Program-made: the position numbers and the translations under genes | The notes under the pieces: model-generated | What the model saw: the letters and a program-made list of their open reading frames with translations, nothing else | What the model was told of the DNA's origin: nothing | Database searches by the model: none | Shown: in pieces, positions 26,907-35,010 of the stretch | Position numbering within the stretch: the first letter of the stretch is position 1 | Layout: the number at the start of each line of letters is the position of its first letter | Origin: CAJCIW01 sp963833965 | GTDB lineage: Bacteria; Chlamydiota; Chlamydiia; Chlamydiales; Rhabdochlamydiaceae | Direction: 5' to 3' | Assembly (NCBI GenBank): GCA_963833965.1 | Contig: CAWHZZ010000002.1 | Coordinates: 248,001 to 312,000, forward strand | DNA length: 64,000 nt

Positions 26907-27866
26907 ATGCGTCTGTGGACAAGTTATTGGATGATTTTCCTCATCTCTTTGTTTTTTTCAAACGTTGCCTTTGCAAAGGTACGCATATTTACCTTCCATT
27001 ACAATCGCCCGGAATTTGTAGAATACCAATACGCGACTTTCAAGAAATTTCTCCGGGATGATTATGAATGGATCGTCTTCAATGATGCACCTAATGTAAA
27101 TCTAGAGAAAGCGATCCGAGAAGTTTGTGAAAAAAATGGAGTAAAATGCGTTCAATACGAACAAGATTGGCATAAAATCGATCCAATCAATGATTGGATC
27201 TGCACAAATGTGGATACCAAGAAAAAAAACTCCCACATCGGATTTCTTATGAAAGATGATGGCTTGGACCCTGATGAGGTCTCTCAACAATGCAGCGTTC
27301 GCCACTCTCATGTAATCCAATATGCACTTGAAAATTTTGGGTATAATCACGATGACATCGTTGTGATTATGGATGCAGATGTATTTCCTATTAAACCCAT
27401 CAGCTTCAGAAGCTTGCTCGTGGATGTTCCGCTTGCAGGACTTGACCGTTATGAGCCAACCTGCCCAACTGATAATCGAGTTTGCTGTCATTTTATATGC
27501 CCACCTCTTATCGTTTTTGATCCAAGGAGATTACCCGACGTTCAGCAACTCAAATTCCATGTCGGTTTTATAGATGGTATGTTGCATGACACTGGTTCTC
27601 ATTCACAAGCATATTTAGATCAACACCCAGAAGTTCCCTATCATCTATTTCCTCGACGCACCGATGCCGATTTATTTCCCTATGATATGACTACATTTGA
27701 AAAACATAAATTACCCTATTCTGGATTAACTAGAATCACCTGGCCCACTATTTTTGAGTTTTATGTGGATTTCCACTTTATTCACTGTTTGGCGGGATCT
27801 ATTCTAAGCAATGAGAGGGACACCACTTTGCGCCTCTTAATAGGAAGCGTATTGCATGACGAATAA
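26907..27866 (+). CDS. Exported glycosyltransferase-like protein, shortened paralog
   Basis: A 319-residue protein with a signal peptide (MRLWTSYWMIFLISLFFSNVAFA). The mature part has a GT-A-like layout: FHYNRPEFVEYQYATFKKFL, WIVFNDAPN, and DDIVVIMDADVFPIKP with a DxD-type motif. It is a close paralog of the first 320 residues of the gene at 28492, which goes on for another 200 residues; here about 560 bases were lost and the last stretch of the long form survives out of frame past the stop. GGAGGT lies 5 bases before the ATG. Confidence 0.75.
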   Translation: MRLWTSYWMIFLISLFFSNVAFAKVRIFTFHYNRPEFVEYQYATFKKFLRDDYEWIVFNDAPNVNLEKAIREVCEKNGVKCVQYEQDWHKIDPINDWICTNVDTKKKNSHIGFLMKDDGLDPDEVSQQCSVRHSHVIQYALENFGYNHDDIVVIMDADVFPIKPISFRSLLVDVPLAGLDRYEPTCPTDNRVCCHFICPPLIVFDPRRLPDVQQLKFHVGFIDGMLHDTGSHSQAYLDQHPEVPYHLFPRRTDADLFPYDMTTFEKHKLPYSGLTRITWPTIFEFYVDFHFIHCLAGSILSNERDTTLRLLIGSVLHDE

Positions 27867-27915
27867 TTGCGGTTTTACAATTTTGAAAAGGGTTAGCAAC
27901 AAAACATGAAAAGAT

Positions 27916-28222
27916 TTACACTTTTTTTTTGGCGAATATCTTCTTAATCGATGTTGCCATATATGGGTCTTTCGCGCAAAGAGGCGCTCCCACAAGGGCG
28001 GCCAATGGAATGACAACATCGGCCCAATCTATTAGCTGTTTCCTGAGTTCTTGATCGCGCATATCTCCATTAAAAATGCGGAAGCCGGCATGGTGGCATA
28101 CGGCCGCAAGGCTATTTTGTTTGTACATGAAATTATCGACCACGCTCAAATCCCTCCTCTCACATATAGGGCGTTAACACTGAACCAATGTAACCTGCTC
28201 CTCCTGGAATCAATTTCCGCAT
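27916..28222 (-). pseudogene. NDP-sugar epimerase remnant
   Basis: The N-terminal 70-100 residues of an extended SDR (NAD-dependent epimerase). The minus-strand frame from ATG 28222 reads RKLIPGGAGYIGSVLTPYM, then a TGA stop and a frameshift, then VVDNFMYKQNSL, FNGDMRD and VIPLAALVGAPLC. The remaining two-thirds of the gene is missing. GGAGGAAG precedes the old start. The next 270 bases to 28491 hold nothing I recognise. Confidence 0.75.
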
Positions 28223-28491
28223 CTCCCACTTCCTCCTCAAATTTTTTGATAGTTTATATTCAAAAAATATGTTTCACAAGAGCAACGCAACTTTTTTAAA
28301 ATTTAACCCTTTGAATTAGAGACAACTTCAGAATAAACTTGTGCCGAGATTCGAGGAAAAATTTTGCAAAAAAAAGAAATTGATGCTGTAATGGCGCCTT
28401 AGAGCTAAGGCAGTTTCAACTAAAAGATGTGGCATTCTCCCCAGTGCATGAACATTCCATGCATTTATATCCGAATAACTGAGGTTTCATC

Positions 28492-30072
28492 ATGCATCTT
28501 ATGAGTAGATTGTTGTGGTTTATTCTTGCATTTTCAATTTTTTCGAATGATGTCTTTGCAGTGATGCGTCTGTTTACTTTTCATTACAATAGGCCGGAAT
28601 TCATAGAGTACCAATATGCAACCTTCAAAAAATTTCTCCTCGATGATTATGAATGGATTGTCATCAACGATGCACCAAATGTGGATCAAGAGAAAGCGAT
28701 CCGGGAAGTTTGCGAAAAATATGGAGTAAAATGTGTTCGGTACGAACAAGATTGGCACAAAACCGATCCTATCAATGATTGGATTTGCACAAATGTAAAT
28801 AGTCATAAAAAAAACAGTTGGTTTAATTTTCCTCTGAAAAACGGCATTCTGGACCCTGATGCTGTCTCTCAGCAATGCAGCGTCCGACACTCCCATTTAA
28901 TCCAATACGCACTTGAAAATTTTGGGTATAACCATGATGACATTGTGGGGATAATCGATGGGGATGTATTTCCCATCAAACCCATTAGCATCAAAAGCTT
29001 GCTCGTAGATGTTTCGATTGCAGGACTCGACCATATGGATCCACGCTGCTCGGAAGGAGACCCATATTGTGGCCACTATTTGTGCGCACCTTTTATCGTT
29101 TTTGATCCGAAGAGATTACCTGTCGTTAATCAGCTCAAATTTCATGTCGGTTTCATAGACGGTGTGTTATTCGATACTGGTTCTTATTCACAAACATATC
29201 TAGAGCAACACCCAGAAGTCCCGTATCGCCTATATCCCCGTCGTACTGGCGCCGATTTTTCCCCCTGGGATTTCACAGCTTTTGAAAAACATGGATTACC
29301 CTATGCTGGATTGACTAAAATCAATTGGCCCACTCACTTCGAGTTTTATGTGGATTCCCACTTTGTTCACTTTACGAGGGGATCTGATCTCACGAAAAAC
29401 AACGAAAATGACCACAAGGTAAGCAATATGCACCTCTTGATGGAATGTGTATTGCATGATGAACTAGAGGCCCAGTATCAACTTGCTTGTACTACACCTT
29501 CTGACATTTATGAACATATCCCGGTTCTTCGCTCTTTAGCCTCCGAATGCAGTTCTGTCGTAGAGATGGGATTGAGAAATATGGTGTCAAGTTGGGGGAT
29601 TTTGAAAGGTTTATCGGAAAGCAAGTCCTCTTCTCGCTCTTATGTCGGCATCGACATAAATTCTCCCCCTCTTCCCATTTTAAATCTTGCTAAAGAACTC
29701 TCACAAAAGAACAAAATTTCCTTTGTTTTTTGTCAGGGCGATAATAAAGATATCGATATTAACCCTACGGAGATGCTTTTTATCGACACACTCCATGTTT
29801 ACTTTCAGCTCGCCTATGAACTCGAGAAATTTTCTCCCAAGGTGAGCAAGTACATTGCCCTGCATGATACTGGTGACACAGACTCTTACGAAGATCCCTA
29901 TCCTTTTTATGGTGATCGTAACATCTATCCAGGCCTCTGCGATCCGAATAAGAGAGGTATGTGGCAAGCGGTTCTTGATTTTCTAGAGCGACACCCAGAG
30001 TGGGTTTTACAGGAACGCAGGACAAACAATTATGGTTTTACGGTTTTGAAAAGAGTTAATAGCGGCGTATGA
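28492..30072 (+). CDS. Exported glycosyltransferase-like/methyltransferase-like two-domain protein
   Basis: A 526-residue protein with a signal peptide ending near NDVFA. The first domain matches the 26907 paralog and has a GT-A-like core (DDIVGIIDGDVFPIKP). From about residue 340 a class I methyltransferase-like domain follows: SVVEMGLRNMVSSWGIL, SYVGIDINSPP, then EMLFIDTLHVYFQLAYEL and YIALHDTGDT, resembling the Methyltransf_24 family. GAGGT precedes the ATG by 6 bases. It overlaps the next gene (ATGA at 30069). Substrates are unknown. Confidence 0.75.
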   Translation: MHLMSRLLWFILAFSIFSNDVFAVMRLFTFHYNRPEFIEYQYATFKKFLLDDYEWIVINDAPNVDQEKAIREVCEKYGVKCVRYEQDWHKTDPINDWICTNVNSHKKNSWFNFPLKNGILDPDAVSQQCSVRHSHLIQYALENFGYNHDDIVGIIDGDVFPIKPISIKSLLVDVSIAGLDHMDPRCSEGDPYCGHYLCAPFIVFDPKRLPVVNQLKFHVGFIDGVLFDTGSYSQTYLEQHPEVPYRLYPRRTGADFSPWDFTAFEKHGLPYAGLTKINWPTHFEFYVDSHFVHFTRGSDLTKNNENDHKVSNMHLLMECVLHDELEAQYQLACTTPSDIYEHIPVLRSLASECSSVVEMGLRNMVSSWGILKGLSESKSSSRSYVGIDINSPPLPILNLAKELSQKNKISFVFCQGDNKDIDINPTEMLFIDTLHVYFQLAYELEKFSPKVSKYIALHDTGDTDSYEDPYPFYGDRNIYPGLCDPNKRGMWQAVLDFLERHPEWVLQERRTNNYGFTVLKRVNSGV

Positions 30073-31142
30073 AAAAAATCACATTTCTTCTATTGTTAAA
30101 TATTTGTTTATTTAAACTAGCGGCCCTTCCTCCTACCAATCAAGAACTTTTTGAGGATCAAACGATTGTAGTTTTAGGGGGGTCTGGCTATTTGGGAAGA
30201 GAGATTGTCAAAAGAGTGCTGGAATACAATCCTAAAAAAGTGATCATCTTCTCTCGAGATGAGGTAAAACAATTTCATCTGCATAGTCTTTTTCCCAATC
30301 CTAAAGTGCAAACTCTTCTCGGAGATATTCGCGATTATAAGAGTCTTCAATATGTCACCAAAAATGCCGATATCGTGTTCCATGCTGCCGCGCTTAAGAG
30401 GATCGATGCGCTTGAATCTAATATTGAAGAGGCGATCAAAACAAATGTGATCGGTTCCATGAATGTATTTAAGGCATGCGCTGCCAATAACGTAAAAAAG
30501 GTGCTCTTTGTGTCTACCGATAAAGCCTGTTTACCCGTGAATGCCTATGGCGCTACTAAACTCTTAGGGGAAAAGCTCTTTTCGAATTACGACAAGTCAT
30601 CCATCAAAACACGATTTATGACAGTTCGATTTGGCAATATTTTGGAAAGCACAGGATCTGTGATTCCGATCCTTATCGACAAAATTTCAAAAGGACATGA
30701 AATCTCCTTAACTGATCCTGCCATGACCCGTTTTATTATGCACAAAGAAGAGGCAGTCTGTCTGCTCTTTGATGCACTGCGCTATGGAACTGGAGGTGAA
30801 ATCTTTGTCAAGCCAACTCCAGCGATGAAAATTGCCGATCTTATCGATGTTCTTAAAGAAAAATTCAATGCAACTAGCTCAGTTAAGATCACAGGGCTTA
30901 GACCTGGGGAAAAACTCGCTGAGATATTAGTCAGCGCATCAGAAATTCCAAGAACTATTGAATTTAACAACTATTTCATCATTAAATCCACTGTGGCAAC
31001 ACTGGACTTTGATCCAGAAGAACCTCTATATTTGCTCCAAGGCAAAAAAATGATCAGAAATCCCAATTACCAATATAGCTCGGACCAAAACATTATCTCT
31101 AAAGAGGAGCTGTCTGCGCTTTTAGAAAAGAATTTTCGATGA
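30069..31142 (+). CDS. PseB/FlaA1-like UDP-GlcNAc 4,6-dehydratase with signal peptide
   Basis: A 357-residue extended SDR. Fold motifs: IVVLGGSGYLGREIVKR (NAD binding), GDIRDYKSLQYV, VFHAAALKRI, VSTDKAC, NAYGATKLLGEKLF (Y-x3-K active site) and RFGNILESTGSVIP. This is the pattern of inverting UDP-GlcNAc 4,6-dehydratases PseB/FlaA1. The remarkable feature is the N-terminus MKKITFLLLLNICLFKLAALPP, a textbook signal peptide that members of this soluble subfamily lack. Overlap of the start with the previous stop shows operon coupling. Confidence 0.85.
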   Translation: MKKITFLLLLNICLFKLAALPPTNQELFEDQTIVVLGGSGYLGREIVKRVLEYNPKKVIIFSRDEVKQFHLHSLFPNPKVQTLLGDIRDYKSLQYVTKNADIVFHAAALKRIDALESNIEEAIKTNVIGSMNVFKACAANNVKKVLFVSTDKACLPVNAYGATKLLGEKLFSNYDKSSIKTRFMTVRFGNILESTGSVIPILIDKISKGHEISLTDPAMTRFIMHKEEAVCLLFDALRYGTGGEIFVKPTPAMKIADLIDVLKEKFNATSSVKITGLRPGEKLAEILVSASEIPRTIEFNNYFIIKSTVATLDFDPEEPLYLLQGKKMIRNPNYQYSSDQNIISKEELSALLEKNFR

Positions 31143-31143
31143 A

Positions 31144-31235
31144 CCCAGGCCTTAAGGCCTGGGATTGAGTTGGAGCCGAGCTTCGTACTCGGCCCAACAT
31201 TGTTTTTGAAAATATCCCGGCCCTTAAGGGCCGGG
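31144..31235 (+). repeat. Three GC-rich hairpins between sugar-nucleotide genes
   Basis: Perfect palindromes lie at 31144-31163 (CCCAGGCCTTAAGGCCTGGG) and 31216-31235 (CCCGGCCCTTAAGGGCCGGG), with a third hairpin at about 31175-31193 (GCCGAG...CTCGGC). They fill the 110-base gap between two genes on the same strand. They lack T-runs, and could stabilise the mRNA, pause transcription or be mobile repeat units. Confidence 0.7.
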
Positions 31236-31252
31236 TTTCCGCCGGAGCACGG

Positions 31253-32158
31253 ATGAAGCATTGGATATTAACACTATCTTTTCTATTAACTATCTCGTTA
31301 AAAGCCGAGACGATTCTGGTTTTTGGTGGAAAGACAGGCTGGATTGGCCAAGAAATCGTTAAAAGTATCCATGTTCTCGGCCATCAAGCAGTATGCGCCA
31401 CATCCAGACTTGAACATTCGCAAGACATTCTAGAAGAGATCGATCGAGTAAAACCTGATGCGATTGTGAATTGCGCTGGCATTATCGGAAAGCCTAATGT
31501 CGATTGGTGTGAATCGCACAAAATCGAAACGATCCGCGTTAATGTACTCGGGACTCTCAATCTCATCGATGCCGCATACTCCCGCAGCATTCACATCACG
31601 AACGTGAGTACGGGCTGTATTTACGAATACGATGTGGTCCATCCAGAAAGAAGCGGGCTCGGCTTTACGGAAAATGATCCCCCCAATTTCAACGGTTCTT
31701 TTTATTCTAGAACTAAAATTCTAATGGAGACATTGGCGCTCGAATATCCGAATGTACTCAATTTACGAATAAAAATGCCCATTTCAGGCGATCTAAATCA
31801 TGGTTTCGTAGCCAAAATCGTCGGCTATAAAAAGGTCATTGATATCGCAAATTCTCTCTCTATTTTGGATGATCTCATTCCCATTGCCGTCGATATGACT
31901 CTTCAGAAAATTAAGGGAAACTTTAATTTTGTGAATCCAGGAGTCTTATCTCATACTGAAGTTTTGCAACTTTACAAAGCATATGTAGATCCAACTCATT
32001 CTTGGGAAACGTTCTCAGTTGAAGAACAAAACGGAATACTTAAGGCTCGCCGAGCAAATGCTGAATTAAGTCCAGCTAAGCTGCTGGAATTGTATCCAAA
32101 TATTCCACATATCAGAAATTCTCTTATTCGCATCTTCAAGAATTTAGCTCAAGATTGA
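31253..32158 (+). CDS. Plant-type NRS/ER-like rhamnose epimerase/reductase with signal peptide
   Basis: A 301-residue SDR strongly resembling the eukaryotic NDP-4-keto-6-deoxyglucose 3,5-epimerase/4-reductase (plant NRS/ER, UER1), the last step to NDP-L-rhamnose. Matching blocks remembered from that family: GKTGWIGQEIV, NVDWCESHKIETIRVN, TGCIYEYD, PNFNGSFYSRTK, RIKMPISGDL and NPGVLSHTEVL. The catalytic Y-x3-K appears as YSRTK. The first 18 residues (MKHWILTLSFLLTISLKA) form a signal peptide, and the NAD-binding strand starts directly after it. GGAG precedes the ATG. Confidence 0.85.
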   Translation: MKHWILTLSFLLTISLKAETILVFGGKTGWIGQEIVKSIHVLGHQAVCATSRLEHSQDILEEIDRVKPDAIVNCAGIIGKPNVDWCESHKIETIRVNVLGTLNLIDAAYSRSIHITNVSTGCIYEYDVVHPERSGLGFTENDPPNFNGSFYSRTKILMETLALEYPNVLNLRIKMPISGDLNHGFVAKIVGYKKVIDIANSLSILDDLIPIAVDMTLQKIKGNFNFVNPGVLSHTEVLQLYKAYVDPTHSWETFSVEEQNGILKARRANAELSPAKLLELYPNIPHIRNSLIRIFKNLAQD

Positions 32159-32243
32159 GAAATCTCAAATTGATTACATTTCTTTGTGAGCATAGGGAAA
32201 ATTTTCGCAGAGTGGTAGTTGTGTTGCAAAAGTCTTATTTAAC

Positions 32244-32348
32244 GTGTCCGCGTCCGAGATCCGACGAGCACCATTATCCGTTGAGTATTTGGAGCATCGG
32301 TAAACGGAGTTCGTCGGATATCGGACTCGGACGCGGGCTCGAGGACAC
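32244..32348 (+). repeat. 105-bp imperfect palindrome
   Basis: Left arm GTGTCCGCGTCCGAGATCCG, right arm ending CGGACGCGGGCTCGAGGACAC, with a small inner hairpin. It is GC-rich against the AT-rich surroundings and lies in the 304-base gap between two island genes (32159-32462). No other copy is seen in the window. The rest of the gap shows nothing recognisable. Confidence 0.6.
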
Positions 32349-32462
32349 ATTTGATTAGTTCTATGCGGAACCTTAGGGGACGTTCAAATTAATTTTTTTT
32401 GCAAAATTTTGAGTGTTGGGGTACTCTTTCTTTACGTCACCTTAATTAAAGGAAGGATGCCG

Positions 32463-33269
32463 ATGATCGGTCAATTTTTTTGCAAAGGACTGGGTTTTCT
32501 TTTTGGCTGTGCTGTGTTTTCCTCTTCCCTTTCGCTGCAGGCAATGGAGTATGAGGGGACAGCAACATTTAGAAATTATGGAGTAGTGGATGCACATTGG
32601 ATGCAGCAGCTTCTTCCCTATAATCCCGTTTTCGTTGAAATCGGAGCCTATTGTGGAAAAGATACTTGCCGCATCGCTCAAATTTGGCCCAAAGGTAGGG
32701 TCTATGCATTTGAACCCAATCCTCGCGCTTATGCCTTATTAAAAAAAGCCATTCACGAGCAAAAGTTAAATAATGTCGAGACCTATCCTTTGGCAGTTTG
32801 CGATTATAATGGCTCAGCATCGCTTTTTCTGTGCTATGGGCCTAGCGGAAATGACCTCACGTATGAACCTCAGAGCTCTTTATTAGCCCCTTCGGATGAT
32901 CTGCTGGAAGAATCTATTGATGTTCCCTGTGTCGCTCTTAAAGATTGGTGTGAGCAAAATCAAATTCAGCACATAGATGTGTTGAAACTGGAAACGGAGG
33001 GGCTGGAATTGGAAATTCTTGAAAGTTCAGCCGGGATTTTAAAAGATGTGAAAGTGATTCAGGTCCAGTCATTTTTTACTCCCTTGAGGAAAGGAACTCC
33101 GAATTATTTTGAGCTGAAACGCTTTCTGACAAAAGCTGGATTCGTTCCCCTTGCGCATTGGTATGAACCCGGGTATCGCGGAAATGCAGTCTATGTAAGC
33201 CTGGAAATTTTCGATGGCTATTTTGTACATAGCTTAGGGTTGGGGTCAGGTGGAATCAGCTATCCATGA
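32463..33269 (+). CDS. FkbM-family methyltransferase with signal peptide
   Basis: About 268 residues. After a signal (FFCKGLGFLFGCAVFSSSLSLQA) comes the FkbM methyltransferase core: FVEIGAYCGKDTCRIAQIWP (SAM-binding motif I), VYAFEPNPRAYALLKK, then IDVLKLETEGLELEIL, a family hallmark. FkbM enzymes O-methylate sugars and other small molecules. The start at 32463 was chosen because AAGGAAGG lies 6 bases upstream; earlier in-frame starts at 32409 and 32457 have none at a useful distance. Confidence 0.83.
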   Translation: MIGQFFCKGLGFLFGCAVFSSSLSLQAMEYEGTATFRNYGVVDAHWMQQLLPYNPVFVEIGAYCGKDTCRIAQIWPKGRVYAFEPNPRAYALLKKAIHEQKLNNVETYPLAVCDYNGSASLFLCYGPSGNDLTYEPQSSLLAPSDDLLEESIDVPCVALKDWCEQNQIQHIDVLKLETEGLELEILESSAGILKDVKVIQVQSFFTPLRKGTPNYFELKRFLTKAGFVPLAHWYEPGYRGNAVYVSLEIFDGYFVHSLGLGSGGISYP

Positions 33270-33273
33270 CTAT

Positions 33274-34218
33274 TTAAGGACCGCCAGATACAGCATTATC
33301 CGATATCCCGCCCGCGATGTTGGTGATGATGTCCCTGTTGCATTGATAGAGTTGGATCTCCGGAACATAATAGTATTCAACGTCATACGGAAAATAAATC
33401 TTGTAGGTCTTTACATAGTCCAAAATCTTTTTTATTCCTGATCGTCGGATGATCATGGAATGGGACCCAAAGCGCATTCCGATCTTTGTAAAAGCTTCAT
33501 CGATCTTGTAGCGCGCTGTGTAATAATCTAAATGTTGAACGCGAAACCCAGGTTTGGGGCGGATACCGCAAGAAGGCATGGGCTCTCCGTTTGCAGCTTT
33601 AATTTCATTATCGGTAAAGAGGATGTCCCATGTTCCTCCCGTGAGAGCATCTAACTTATCAATAAGCGAAGAGAGCATTAATGGATTTTCAACGACCCGA
33701 ATATCATCTTCGATGACCCAAATCGTCTCATATCCCGAATTATAAGCATCTTGAAGAATGGATAAATGGCTCATAAAACATCCAATGGCGCCACGGCTCA
33801 AAGAATGGCAATAATAAGCAACCCCTTCTTCTTTAATCACCTCAAAGCTGTTGTATTCGTTTCCATCTTGATGTCGAAAAACGGTGCAAATCGTCTTTTG
33901 CATTCCTGGGCGATAATGCACTCCCAGGTCATTAATAGCCTCAAAACTCAATTTCCAGCCGTTCACAGCGGAAAATCTAAATGGGGTAATCCCGTAGGGA
34001 GTTAATTGATCCAAGGTGGTCTGCAATTTTTCGGTGCGATGATCCAAATTAATCAGGTAAATGAAATCAACATTTCTCATCGAGTGGATGCCAGATTTGT
34101 CTTCGATCTTTTTGAAATACTTTTCTATCTGGGCATTCAATTCTTCTGAGGAGAAAGAAAACAATGTTACTAAAGCAGCTAAAACAAATGGCGAACAGGA
34201 CAAAAGATTTTTTAGCAT
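33274..34218 (-). CDS. GT25-family glycosyltransferase with signal peptide (copy 1)
   Basis: A 314-residue protein of the LPS/collagen-type GT25 family. Core motifs: FIYLINLDHRTEKL, FRFSAVNGWKL, RGAIGCFMSHLSIL and the metal-binding IWVIEDDIRVV, then WDILFTDNEIK. The N-terminus (MLKNLLSCSPFVLAALVTLF) is a signal or anchor with possible cleavage near ELNA. Its start lies 3 bases after the stop of a fragment of the second GT25 gene (34222-34272), so the two were once a coupled tandem pair. Confidence 0.85.
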   Translation of the reverse strand: MLKNLLSCSPFVLAALVTLFSFSSEELNAQIEKYFKKIEDKSGIHSMRNVDFIYLINLDHRTEKLQTTLDQLTPYGITPFRFSAVNGWKLSFEAINDLGVHYRPGMQKTICTVFRHQDGNEYNSFEVIKEEGVAYYCHSLSRGAIGCFMSHLSILQDAYNSGYETIWVIEDDIRVVENPLMLSSLIDKLDALTGGTWDILFTDNEIKAANGEPMPSCGIRPKPGFRVQHLDYYTARYKIDEAFTKIGMRFGSHSMIIRRSGIKKILDYVKTYKIYFPYDVEYYYVPEIQLYQCNRDIITNIAGGISDNAVSGGP

Positions 34219-34221
34219 GGA

Positions 34222-34272
34222 CTATTCTTCAGAGCCAGATTTCGCGTTATCGGAAATTCCGCCAGGTAAGTT
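34222..34272 (-). pseudogene. Detached 3' end of GT25 copy 2
   Basis: Minus-strand bases encode NLPGGISDNAKSGSEE and a TAG stop, matching NIAGGISDNAVSGGP at the end of GT25 copy 1. It is the original C-terminus of the gene at 34880-35899, separated from it by about 745 bases of IS630-type sequence. Confidence 0.8.
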
Positions 34273-34418
34273 ACTGGAAAGTTGTGAATAAAATGTTAAC
34301 TTGGTGTATCTTATAACATGTTAAAATTTTGGGAAAAAGTTCATCTGAGTTAAACTAAAAGGTGGAAGTCTGAGTGTAACAGGTTTGTGTAGTTTTAGGA
34401 CATGATAGGGTCTTTAGA

Positions 34419-35010
34419 TTGATGAGATTGAGAAGGCACTTAGGTTAAGAGACGACACCGTTTGCAATTACCTCAAGGACTATGAGTCAGGACAAAAGAC
34501 TGACGATGATAGAAAAGGTGGTGGCCGCCAAAGTTATCTCAAGAGCAATCGGGCTCTCTTCTCAGACATTTGTCAGAGACAACCTACCTCAAAGTGAAGC
34601 AAATTCGTGCTTATGTAGAAAAGCAGTACGGCATTACCTACTCGAGAAGTGGAATGACTGCTTGGTTGCAAGAACACGGTTTTGTTTATAAACGCCCTAA
34701 GAAAGTTCGTGGTAAATTAGATAGACAAAAGCAAGAGGCATACATTACAGAATATGAAACTTTAAAGGCAAACGTACAGCGAAATGAAGAGATTTATTTT
34801 GTCGATGCAGTGCACCGGGAACACCAATCACAGGCTGTGTGTGGGTGGATAAAAAAGGGGGTTCAAAAGACGCTGCAATCTACTGGGAAGCAGTTGAGGT
34901 TACACCTTGCGGTGCCGTCTGCCTGACAGGAATGAAATTCTTCACACAAGAATATGAAACAGTAGACGCTGATGCAATGCTTGATTTCTTTAAAAATTTA
35001 GAAACCTCAT
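34419..35010 (+). pseudogene. IS630-family transposase, frameshifted and truncated
   Basis: Plus-strand frames read in order: ALRLRDDTVCNYLKDYESG (helix-turn-helix part), then SETTYLKVKQIRAYVEKQYG and SGMTAWLQEHGFVYKRPKK, then EIYFVDAVHREHQSQAVCG (first DDE aspartate), and finally CLTGMKFFTQEYETVDADAML. At least two frameshifts and loss of the last catalytic part make it inactive. The remnant (about 34273-35017) interrupts GT25 copy 2. Confidence 0.8.
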
